In this document: piece after piece, positions 12,392 to 21,429 of the stretch
Layout of the letters: every line of letters begins with the position of its first letter
Position numbering within the stretch: the stretch's first letter is position 1
NCBI GenBank assembly: GCA_000181795.3
Contig: CM012953.1
Span: 19,827,439 to 19,871,555, forward strand
DNA length: 44,117 nucleotides
Source of the DNA: Trichinella spiralis
Lineage: Eukaryota > Nematoda > Enoplea > Trichinellida > Trichinellidae
Direction: 5' to 3'
Position numbers and translations under genes: made by a program
Notes under the pieces: model-generated
What the model saw: the letters and a program-made list of their open reading frames with translations, nothing else
Database searches by the model: none
What the model was told of the DNA's origin: nothing

Positions 12392-14649
12392 ATGCATAAA
12401 CTGGAATTTCTCTTATTAATTTCCATTCTACAGGTAAGCACTTTCGTAAAAAAACACTATTAAACAAAATTGTTCACTGAGGAAACTATAGATTTCTGTC
12501 AATGCAAATTGGGATTGCGGGAACCAGCATCAGCGAAAACTCGAAGCTACTGTTTCCAATGGCGAATATAATACTTTGCCTGCGGAAGAGGCTTCTTGGG
12601 TTGTGACGGTCGAAGCTGACAACCGAGTATGTATCGGTTATTTGGTAGGGAAGCGTGCCATGCCTGAACCAACAGTGGATGTTGTCCTGTCAAGCAAAGA
12701 TTGTGTGGGCTCGTATGAGTAAATTCTTCTTCCAAAGCATGCCACGAAAATCTTATTTCTTTAGAGCGAACTACAAAAATATCAAAATTCGCAATCCACG
12801 TAAAAGTAACATCAATCCAGGTGTAGTAAAAGTAAAAAGTGTGAAGAGTCACCCACTTGTGAAGGGTGTAGTAATGTTAAAATTAAAAAAACCATTGCTT
12901 ATCAGTGGCTGGCTTCCAATTTGTGTTTATCACATGAGACGAAGGAAAGATGATTGCGCAGTCATGACATCAACTGTAGAAAAAGGTATATTAAATCTCC
13001 TTTCGTCTTTGATTTTTTGTATTTGAAGTCGATTATTACACAAATTTAAATACATAAAAAATATATAAATATTCAGTTGGCATTTATTTTTCATCTATTA
13101 AAAATTATCAGTTTACTTGAACTTTATTTATATTGCAATGTTTTGTTTGCATAATTGAAAATAAAAGTAAGCAGTATTAATTATCAATTCCATAAAGCAT
13201 ACCTTTTGTTGAAAACAGGATAAATTGAGCCCAGTTTTGGTTTGTTTTAATGAATTGCTTATATTATAGGAAAAAATATAAAAGAGGTGAAGCTTCACAA
13301 ACCGATATTTGTCGACAGTGCAGAATGCAAAAAGGAAATTCCAGATTTTGATGAAAACACGGAATTTTGCGTTGATGGTGTGCCTTCTGGAAATGATGTA
13401 AAAATTTCTTGTTGCTGATTGATTAATTTAAAAATTTTAAATCCTGTGAAAGCACTTTGATTTTAAAGAATGTTGCCGATGGATTCATCTGTGCGGTTGA
13501 TAGAATATGGCAACTGTATGGTCTCAGGAAACAACTGTCTTCTAGCTCTAAATATGCAGTTTTTTACGATGTGCAGAAGACAGGTTTCGATACAGTCGTA
13601 AGTTCTTATGATTATTGGTAGTGCTATTATTTGCAATTAATATTTTTCTGAAGGATAATAAAGACTGTGGAACTGCTGCCATTGATGATTTGAGAAAATA
13701 CAGAAAATACGGAGAAAATGATTATGTACCTATAGATGCTGCACCTTGGATGGTAGCGATATACGTTCAAGGTAAAAGTGGAGAATTTTGCACAGGAATG
13801 CTAGTCAACGGCAAAAAGCACACTTCCGATTCGAGAGAAGTCTACACAATGTCAAGTTGTGTATCAAAGTATATTTTTTTAATCTTGAAAAAGAAAAATT
13901 TATATTATCGAAAATTCTCATTTGAAGAAAAGTAAAATCCAGTGATATTATGGTCAGTTACAAAACTGGACCGACGACTTATGCAAATATGAGTGTCGCA
14001 TCAATTGAAAGATTTAATGACAAGCCTGCTGTAGTTTTATTGAAACTGAAAAAACCGATTTCGACATCACTCTTTGCAAGATCAATATGTTTGGACAAAG
14101 ATCAGTATGTTTTCAGCCCATCAAGTTGCAACTTATTATCCGTAACATACAAAAGTATCGTTGTTGTTTTATATTTTTTCTTCAGTTCTTACTTTACATT
14201 TTTCTCTCAGATGGAGATTTCAAAGTGAAAACAAGCTTCTATGACAGTTTTAATACGCATGACCAATGCTCAGGTGAGTTCGGCAACAAGTATGTTGGCA
14301 GTGGTGATCTCTGTGCCAAAGATTCTGAGAAAGATGCTAACAACAACCATGCCGTAAGCTTTTACATTTCGCGGTTATTTAATTTATACGTTGAAAATTT
14401 TTCATTTTTCCAAAATTTCACGTTTCACCGTTACCATCGAATAAACTTTAAACTGAATTATATGGAATCTCAAGACTATTACCATTAATCAAGTCAACTT
14501 TATCATTCTTAAACATTTAAAAAAATATGTTTCAGAGTTCTGGCAATATGATTGTTTGCGCTGGAAAGAGGATTTATGAAGGCAGATGGTTATTAGCTGG
14601 TGTCCAACATTTGAAAAAAGGCAACCTCGGCACTTATACACTGATGTAA
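12392..14649 (+). CDS. Secreted double trypsin-like protein, catalytically dead (copy B)
   Basis: Nine exons: 12392-12433, 12492-12712, 12765-12985, 13270-13397, 13469-13597, 13654-13868, 13943-14154, 14211-14353, 14536-14649. They encode 474 aa, each exon exactly as long as in copy A. The signal peptide begins identically (MHKLEFLLLISILQ). The same triad losses are present: SSKDC and NVADGFIC in domain 1; TMSSC and KPAVVLLKL in domain 2, with SSG retained at the Ser position. Differences from copy A cluster in the start of domain 1 (about 20-45), the loop before the second PIC/CMI region and the exon 8 segment. Exons 3, 4 and most of 6 are nearly identical. Both copies are open with intact splice sites, which argues that both are functional genes. 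Confidence 0.85.
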
Positions 14650-14863
14650 ATATCGAAATGCAAAATGTAACTGATGGTGATTCGCTTTTTTGTAAATCTG
14701 CAAATTAATTTGCATGTCAAAATATTTCATAATGTTTATAAATTCAAAGTAAACATAGACAGACATTTTCAGCTAAAGTAAATCAGTTGTGTACAAAATA
14801 ACTATATACAATGAGAAAATAATAATTTTGTAACCAAAAGATAATTCACTGAAACCAAATAAC

Positions 14864-14869
14864 ATTTAT
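14864..14869 (-). terminator. Polyadenylation signal for the microprotein gene
   Basis: TTTATT on the plus strand is AATAAA on the minus strand, about 90 nt after the stop at 14957. Confidence 0.4.
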
Positions 14870-14956
14870 TTTTTGTTAAATATCCTAATGAAAAATTAAA
14901 AAGAAACAATATGCTTAATTTTAATTATTATTATGTGGAATGTATTGAACATTTTC

Positions 14957-15106
14957 TCATTGGTCAATTTGGAATTTTTCATTTCTACGGCGAACGTACG
15001 GCCAGACAATATACAACCCACCGCCAACTCCAAACAAAACGTACATGGCTGCACGAAATAATGGATTTTTAAAAGGTCTCCGACCAGCAGGCACACGATG
15101 CAACAT
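14957..15106 (-). CDS. 49-aa single-pass membrane microprotein
   Basis: One open exon encoding 49 aa. It has a basic N-terminus (HRVPAGRRPFKN), one hydrophobic helix at about 19-37 (AAMYVLFGVGGGLYIVW), then a basic patch RRR and a short polar tail. This layout is typical of small mitochondrial inner-membrane or ER proteins, such as respiratory-chain assembly factors, but I cannot assign a family. The ATG directly follows TTTTTCAAGTTCAG, a splice-acceptor-like sequence, so it may be made by spliced-leader trans-splicing. It lies 229 nt downstream of the MUTYH stop on the same strand. Reality is supported by the conserved, frame-matched fragment of its 3' end at 10378-10413. An upstream coding exon cannot be excluded. 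Confidence 0.6.
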   Translation of the reverse strand: MLHRVPAGRRPFKNPLFRAAMYVLFGVGGGLYIVWPYVRRRNEKFQIDQ

Positions 15107-15120
15107 CTGAACTTGAAAAA
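15107..15120 (-). promoter_or_regulatory. Splice or trans-splice acceptor at the microprotein start
   Basis: The minus strand reads TTTTTCAAGTTCAG immediately before the ATG at 15106. With MUTYH just upstream on the same strand, this fits an SL trans-splice site inside an operon. It could also be an ordinary intron acceptor. Confidence 0.4.
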
Positions 15121-15251
15121 TTATACATTTAAAAGGCTAAATTGAAAACATCAAGTTAATAGTCGCATTGATAAAACAACAAATTTATAATAAAATTGCA
15201 CAAGTAATCGATCAAACGTTTATGACAAAACAATCAATTTAAAGTAAAACA

Positions 15252-15257
15252 TTTATT
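15252..15257 (-). terminator. Possible polyadenylation signal for MUTYH
   Basis: Plus-strand TTTATT within ATTTATTATA is AATAAA on the minus strand, about 80 nt after the MUTYH stop and before the microprotein start. Confidence 0.35.
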
Positions 15258-15335
15258 ATATAAAACTTCTTAAAATAAAACTGCTAGATGGGAAAGGTAC
15301 AGCAATTGCAAACTGCCGTGCGACAAGCAACAAAA

Positions 15336-17307
15336 TCATTTCAAATTGCACATTGCATACGGCATATTTTTAAATTTTTTCACAATCTGAAGCAAATGCA
15401 ATAAATTTATTAGCATAAAATTTTCAAATGAACACTTTTTAATGTTAAAATATATTCAATTCACCAATACCTTTTTCATAGCAGTAGAAATACCTGCCTT
15501 TTCAAAAGTGCCCAAATCCATCCATTGCACCAGACAGTTCGATTCACTGCCCGCAGCCTTTGAACGCAACTGCCTCACTTTGCAACAGCTAATATGATAC
15601 GTGCAATCGATATGTGAAAATTTATGAAATATCTACAACAGTTGCCAAATTAATGAAATAAAAGAATAATGGAATAAATTTAATAAATGCTTCTTACTGT
15701 TCCACAGAAATTCAAAGTACCAATCATTTTTAATTTGAATTTTTTCTCTACCGACTCGGGCAAATGTTTTTCCACAATTACTCCGTCAATTACAAGAATT
15801 TCCCAGAGACCACTTAATAACCCTAAATAAACATTTGCAATATCATACTGTTTTTTTTATTATAAAAGCAATCTACCCGAATCGAGCCTTTTGATGCATA
15901 AAAATTTATTATCTATACTGCGCGACATAAATATAACCGTTTTGTTTTCCTTCTTGGATGGTTTCCTCACTTTACGACCAGGATAATTCTGCACTCCAAG
16001 CCTTGATTTCAAAATAAAAAACATAAATTATCACTAAATAAAAGCAATACAGTACTCATTTTGCCATGGTGAAGAGTGCGGTAAGCATAAAAAACATTTC
16101 GGATCTAAATGTCGCATTATTACTTTTTTCTGTGTAAAGATTAAATTAAAAAATAATTACCATCTTCAATATCTGCCAATGGAGCATTTCCATCCTGTAC
16201 CTGAAGTACATGCAAGTGAACAATGTTAAACTTTCATCTATCTTTATTACTTTTTTATAAGCATTGCAAAAAATATTAATAGGACAGTTACTGCAGTCAG
16301 GATTTTTCGGCGTGCAAATTAACGATCCAATTTCCATTAATGCTTGATTAAAATCTCCTGGACGATCTGAGCATATTGCATTATCAGCAATCTTCCTGCA
16401 CAGAAGTGTAAAGAACTATTCAAATACATTGCATTGTTTACCATAAATGATCCTTCACAATTCTGCTTGTTGGATTTTCACCAACACAAAGCATACGCGA
16501 CAACACGCGTTGAATATTACCATCGACGGTAGCTTTTCTCTTAAATGAAACAAGTAAAATATAATTCAGAAATAAAAATTAATTTTTTACAAAAGTATTA
16601 ATTACAGTTAGTTATCGAAGAGATCGTAGAAAAATTGAACTCAAAAATCAATAGACAAATGCGTACCTCGCCAAATGCAATTGATGAAATTGCACATGCA
16701 GTATAACGACCAACGCCTGGCAGCTTTTCCAACTCTTCGGCAGTTTGTGGTATTTTTCCATTTTTTGATAGGCGAATCTAAAAAAAATTATTCTAAATAT
16801 GTTCTCATAACAAACAATCATAAGAGCTACATTTATTACTATTTTTGCTGCTTCGTACAAATTCTTAGCGCGGGAATAGTAACCCAAGCCGGACCAAATT
16901 TTATTCACTTCTTCTAAAGACGTCTCAGTCAAATCAACAACACTCGGCCATTTCTTAAATGTGAAAAATAAAAAACTCTCTCTTAAATTATTTTGAGATA
17001 AGCATTTACTTCAATCCAACGTTCAAAGTAATCTTTAACAGTGGCCACTTGTGTTTGCTGACACATAATTTCTGAAACCCAAACATAATATGCTTTGGTG
17101 TTTCGATCCAAAGTTGGGTTCTGAATAGCTATCATCAGAAACTTTTCGTGAAATTTGGCTTTGAGTTACCTTTACTAAACAGCGCCATGGTAATGACCGA
17201 CAGTTGCATTCATACCAAGAAAGCAAAATATTGCGAAAATTAGGTATCACTTTTTCATCAAAAAAGTGAATTTTGCAGATATTCATCTCTTCCTTTGCTA
17301 TTTTCAT
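15336..17307 (-). CDS. mutyh: A/G-specific adenine DNA glycosylase (MutY homologue)
   Basis: Removes adenine mispaired with 8-oxoguanine (base excision repair). Exons in transcript order: 17307-17170, 17120-17010, 16953-16840, 16777-16667, 16539-16442, 16395-16161, 16129-16056, 16001-15877, 15822-15698, 15632-15471, 15386-15336. This gives about 447 aa. Landmarks: SLPWR; SEIMCQQTQVATV with the catalytic Glu; GLGYYSRAKNL; the helix-hairpin-helix LPGVGRYTACAISSIAFG; VDGNIQRVLSR; PGDFNQALMEIG with the catalytic Asp; a 4Fe-4S loop C-x6-C-x2-C-x5-C (CTPKNPDCSNCPINIFC); the linker FLCLPHSSPW; and the C-terminal 8-oxoG-recognition domain (GLLSGLWEI, FHKFSHIDCTYHI, AGISTAMKK). Exon 6 may hide a 50-nt intron, which with a shifted next acceptor gives about 428 aa. 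No clear mitochondrial presequence is visible. Confidence 0.93.
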
Positions 17308-17659
17308 TTTATTAGCTTCTAATTTAATGTTCGCGCATTTGCAAAATTTGCTTGATTTTACTTCTTCGGGTGGTTTTTTCTCAAAGACAAATTAAAATTT
17401 AAACAAATTTGTCTTACTGTGCTTTAAAAATAATGAAGTATTTTTATTATTTAACAGTTATACAAATTTTAGTCAGCATTTTTTCATGTGGTAAATCGGA
17501 TACTTTACACCCTTTATATGAAAACTGAATAATTATATTGTATTTATTGAGCGAAATCATAACTGTTATAAAGCTGGTTGTTTTCATTAATGATGTTGCA
17601 GATTCCAACTGAAGATAAAACCTGAGCGTCAATAATCGACAGTATGACGAGATATTTTT

Positions 17660-17812
17660 AGAAGAAAGTAACCCGATATAGCTGACCATAGTTGTTGTCT
17701 GGAAGCAATCCGATATCGCTGACCATTTGCTACTGTCTAGAAGCAGCCTGATATAGCTGACCAGTTGTTATTGTCTAGAACCAACCCGATATAGTTGACC
17801 TAATTGTTGTTG
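17660..17812 (+). repeat. Four tandem copies of a 38-bp unit
   Basis: The core CCGATATAGCTGACC recurs at about 17672, 17710, 17748 and 17786, each followed by TTGTT-rich sequence and TGTCTAGAA or a variant, with single-base differences between copies. It abuts the LTR-like block to its right and may be part of that element. Confidence 0.7.
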
Positions 17813-17814
17813 TA

Positions 17815-18070
17815 GTTGTTTTTCTTTCGTGTGTGTACCATATATATATATATATAGTTGTTAGTTAGTTAGTAAGCGAGTTAGTGAACGAGTTGGTTGA
17901 TCTCTAGTCGAATAAAGCGTTGGTGTTCTTTTCGAGATTGTTTTGGTCTTTATATTCGAAAGACGGGAAGGAATACCGGAGAAAACGTGACTGGAATCAT
18001 CAGAGATAATAGGTAAGTCGTTGGAACTTACGACGCGGGTCCAAAAGGGGGAACCGTACATCGAAGATAG
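17815..18070 (+). repeat. LTR-like or repeat-derived block with AATAAA
   Basis: A block with base composition unlike its surroundings. It has a TA run (about 17840-17858), a GTTAGTTAGTTAG stretch, GAATAAAGCG at about 17910, and a purine run (CCAAAAGGGGGAACC) near 18040. Together with the 38-bp repeats this resembles a solo LTR of a retroelement. No internal coding part is seen. Family unknown. Confidence 0.35.
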
Positions 18071-18543
18071 AACTCAGTGGTTCAAATAGTCGAACCGCGG
18101 GTTCATTATACAGTCCACTGGAACTTGATTATCGTTATCGAAGAGGAAGATCCAATACAAATGAAATGGGCAAAAACAAACTTAAAAACTGAAAATTTTC
18201 TCAATTATCTTATCAATTTTTTTCAGCTTCTAAAGTTAAAAATAAACTTTAAAGCTGCTATGAATATGTATTTTACAGTATGTATTTCAATAAGAGACTA
18301 AATTGTTGATTGTTGATTTTAATTCAGGACAAGAAATTTGTTTCTTGAAATTCAGGCAAAAATGTTTTCTTGAAAATCAATTTATAGTATGCTTCATTTG
18401 CTTTTATCAGTTTGATAAATTTCCCAAACCTTTCTGAAAAAGAGGTAAGCAGGAGAATATTGTTGAATTGTATGAATTAATTCTCTTATATATAATAGTG
18501 CAGTACCATAAATTTTGAAAATATTTTTGCCAACGTTTTATCC

Positions 18544-19378
18544 ATGGCCGAGGGTTTTGAACTTGTCAGCAATGATGGTGTGGCATTTAAAGCGGATTGG
18601 TTAGTAGTGAAACAATCGAACACTTTAAAAACAATGCTTGAGTGTAGGTAATTTTGCATTACCATTTAACATAATTGAAGTAGTTATTTCAGCATTTGGC
18701 ATTGACAAGAACAGCGAAAATTTGGAATCCATTCCCTTGCCAAAAATAAATTCCAAAGTTTTGGGAAAGGTTTTTATACTGAAGTTGTAAAATCATTAAA
18801 AAAAACTTTGTTTTCCAATTACAGATATTACAGTACTGTAATCATCACAGAAATGATCCTCCATATGATGAAACAAAACCATTTTTACCAGATTTTATCA
18901 CCAACTGGGACGCTGAATTTTTTAACGTCGATACAACATTTTTAATATTACTAGCAGAGGTAATCATTATGCTGAGTTTCAATTTTGCAAATATAAACTT
19001 TTCTTGCGCATAACGCATGCAAATTTTTATGCAACTTAACATATTGTCCAAGTTTTAGCTGTAATTTCACTCTAATTTTGAAATAATAATTTCACAGTAT
19101 AATAATTCATAATAAAAAATTATTATTGATTTCAACTGAAATACATGTGTTTCAAGCTGATTTAATTTAAACTATACTAAACTAAGTTTATATTTTAGGC
19201 AGCAAATTATTTAGATATTAAATCACTGTCAGATGCTTTATCTTACATTTTGATAAGCATAATGAAAGGTAGATCGAGAGACTTTGTTCTACGTGCTCTT
19301 AGTGCTGCATCGAACAACATATTTAAAAGACAATCAGAAGCAATGGAACAGACTGTTTATTTTTTAAGCATAATATGA
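18544..19378 (+). CDS. SKP1-like protein, divergent
   Basis: Four exons, 18544-18643, 18693-18769, 18825-18959 and 19199-19378, encode 163 aa, the usual length of SKP1. SKP1 links F-box proteins to cullin in SCF ubiquitin ligases. Recognisable segments: FELVSNDGVAFKAD with VVKQSNTLKTMLE (BTB/POZ-like fold), IPLPKINSKVLGKILQYCNHH, DPPYDE, WDAEFFNVD and AANYLDIKSLSDA. The last 30 residues depart from the family: the usual GKTPEEIR segment is GRSRDFVLRAL, and the C-terminal helix that normally ends near WCE is absent, ending YFLSII instead. That region contacts F-boxes, so partner choice may differ. Nematodes often carry expanded SKP1-related families; this is probably a diverged paralogue. Exon phases are consistent and no break is seen. 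Confidence 0.85.
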
Positions 19379-21030
19379 TATTTTTTAATTTGTTTAGATT
19401 CTTGCTGGAAACTCAACCTAAACTCACCGCAGAGCTCACTGAAAAGTAAATTTAGCAGTGCTGAATATTTTTTACCTTTATATTGCAATGTTTACAATAA
19501 TACTTTAGTGGTAAGCCATTTTAATTCACGCTTATTTTTCAATACAGATTTCATAAAGAATAATTATTTCAAAATTATAGGGATCAGTGTGTGCGATACT
19601 CAAATAGCTGCATTTGATCAAATGTGCTAAGCATGAATCTCGCCTTTTTTTAAACTCAATTATTATACACAAAATGAAAATTTTCAACTCTTTTTAAGTA
19701 AAACGTATGCTTTAAAAATATGTTTTATTGTCAAGCAGGCTAGTTTTTGCAATGCAAAATGGATTATTATAAATAAATTTATAAGGTGTTTTGTAAAATT
19801 GTTTTATGAGAAGGTAATTTTTAAAAATACAATTACATGAGCAAATATGTAAATTTTTATTTTGAGGTCATGTTTTTTGCATCAGCATATTTTTTACTTC
19901 GAAAGATTATGTTTTTAAAGGATTTCGGTCTTAATATCAGCAAGAGCATAAAAATGCTTACAGGATGATTGTTTAAAACTGTTAACTTCATTCATCATTA
20001 AACTTTGTCGAATGAATGGTTTGTTCATTGAAAATGACCGTTATTATTAAGTTTTCTTAAAGTTATTTTTATTAAAAGTTTTATTAATTAAAAGTTAAGA
20101 AAACGCTCATGTGTGATTCAAAATTTCTAATGAATTAAAAACATGCTACTAAACTGGCAATTACATTAATGTTAATCAAAGCGATTTACAGTATCAAAAA
20201 CTTCTTACATTGTGTTTTTCAAGGATGAAATATTGCTATGCAAACAGATTTGAGCAGAATAGTGTCCTGCATAAATAGTTTCTGTTTACAGCTTTGTTCA
20301 CAAGTCGACTGTCGAACTTTTATACTCATGTATTTTCCAAAAATAATGTTGAAGTTTACCTAGATACAGTCCCTAGTTGTGATACAACGCATAAGCATAT
20401 TTTGTTGATTGACATAGAATTTATTACGATACAGCTGTATTCTTATTGTTATTTGAGACCGTGGTTCGCATGCACTTGCTTACTGAATTTCTGTAGCAAT
20501 TTCAAGCATCTACATTTTTTCTCAAAAAACTGTTAGCCACATTATGCATATATAGCATAAATTTGGCTTGTTCCAATCTCTTCTTTTTAAAGATAATTCA
20601 ATACTTTTCTACTAACGTGGAATGCTGTACCCATTTAAAGTAAAAAGAATTGACTAAAAGATTTCGAATTCTTCAGCTTGAAATGAAAATAAACAGATTA
20701 TTTATTATTCGGATTAAAATTTTACGAACAAATACTTACAAAGCAGAATTATCCATATATTATGAATTTCACTTTTGTAAAACTTGTAACTCTTATCAAA
20801 GATATTGTCAATCGCCGAAAAGCACATACCAGTTTCTTTCTCATCATCTCTGGCTACTTGATATACGCACCAAATGTTACCAACATCTTTTGAATTTTAA
20901 AGTAATATAATAGCCTGATTCCCAATAGTAATAATATCCCAATAGCAAATCTTTCTTTAAGTATTAACCAACTGTTTCATTTAATTTTTTATGCAAAAAA
21001 TCTATCTTACTGAATATTTCCTTGGTCAGA
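19379..21030. other. AT-rich region, no gene seen
   Basis: The 3' end of the SKP1-like transcript probably lies here (AATAAA at about 19771). Otherwise only short chance frames appear; those at 20294-20536 and 20650-20910 match nothing I recognise. Confidence 0.45.
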
Positions 21031-21049
21031 ATATTTTATTTGTTGTTTT

Positions 21050-21420
21050 TTTCAAAAGCAACGACTTTTGTAAAAGCCCGCGCAGCGAATTCTGGTATTT
21101 TTAGCAGTTTCCCCTTGACCCAAATCCGGATAAGAAGTTGCTGCCGAGACAGAGAGAGCGTTAGCTGCGGATTCGTACAGTAGTAGAGAAAAATGTATGT
21201 GGTAGTTCGCTGATATTTATCCATCGTTCGTTTGTATATATCCAAATAAAGTGATCGTTTGTATATATTGTATATATATATATATATATATACAATATAG
21301 TGTCAATTATTATTGAAACGTGAAGCAAAATCTAGCGCGAAGCAAAACCTAATTGACCGGCAGAACCTGATTGTCAACAATCAAGTGTGGTAAGATTCCC
21401 CTGCGAGCTTTCTACAACTT
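21050..21420 (+). repeat. LTR-like block with a long TA palindrome
   Basis: Starts near TGTAAAAGCCCGCGCAGCG (about 21068). It is less AT-rich than its flanks, has AATAAA at about 21245, a perfect TA-rich palindrome at 21263-21299, and then GAAGCAAAATCTAGCGCGAAGCAAAACC. It resembles a solo LTR or a retroelement 3' end. No coding region accompanies it. Family unknown. Confidence 0.3.
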
Positions 21421-21429
21421 TCTACAACT

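Larger units (their letters stand above)
11520..14995. repeat. Tandem duplication, right unit
   Basis: Counterpart of 7340-10415. Exons and several introns align without a length change in any coding exon. A stretch of about 400 bp (roughly 11800-12180) upstream of the gene has no counterpart in the left unit, suggesting insertion here or loss there. A short ATATC tandem run lies at 11699-11727. Confidence 0.85.

Noticed and set aside
7822-14649. CRISPR-like or other array interpretation of the repeated blocks
   Set aside because: The repeats are two gene-length units with exons and introns, explained fully by tandem duplication.
16146-16260. Hydrophobic reading at the end of MUTYH exon 6 as a membrane segment
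   Set aside because: It is probably an unrecognised 50-nt intron read through, not a real transmembrane helix.
18070-18125. GGTTCAAAT and GGTTCATT motifs that recall a tRNA B box
   Set aside because: No matching A box, acceptor stem or anticodon arm can be folded around them.
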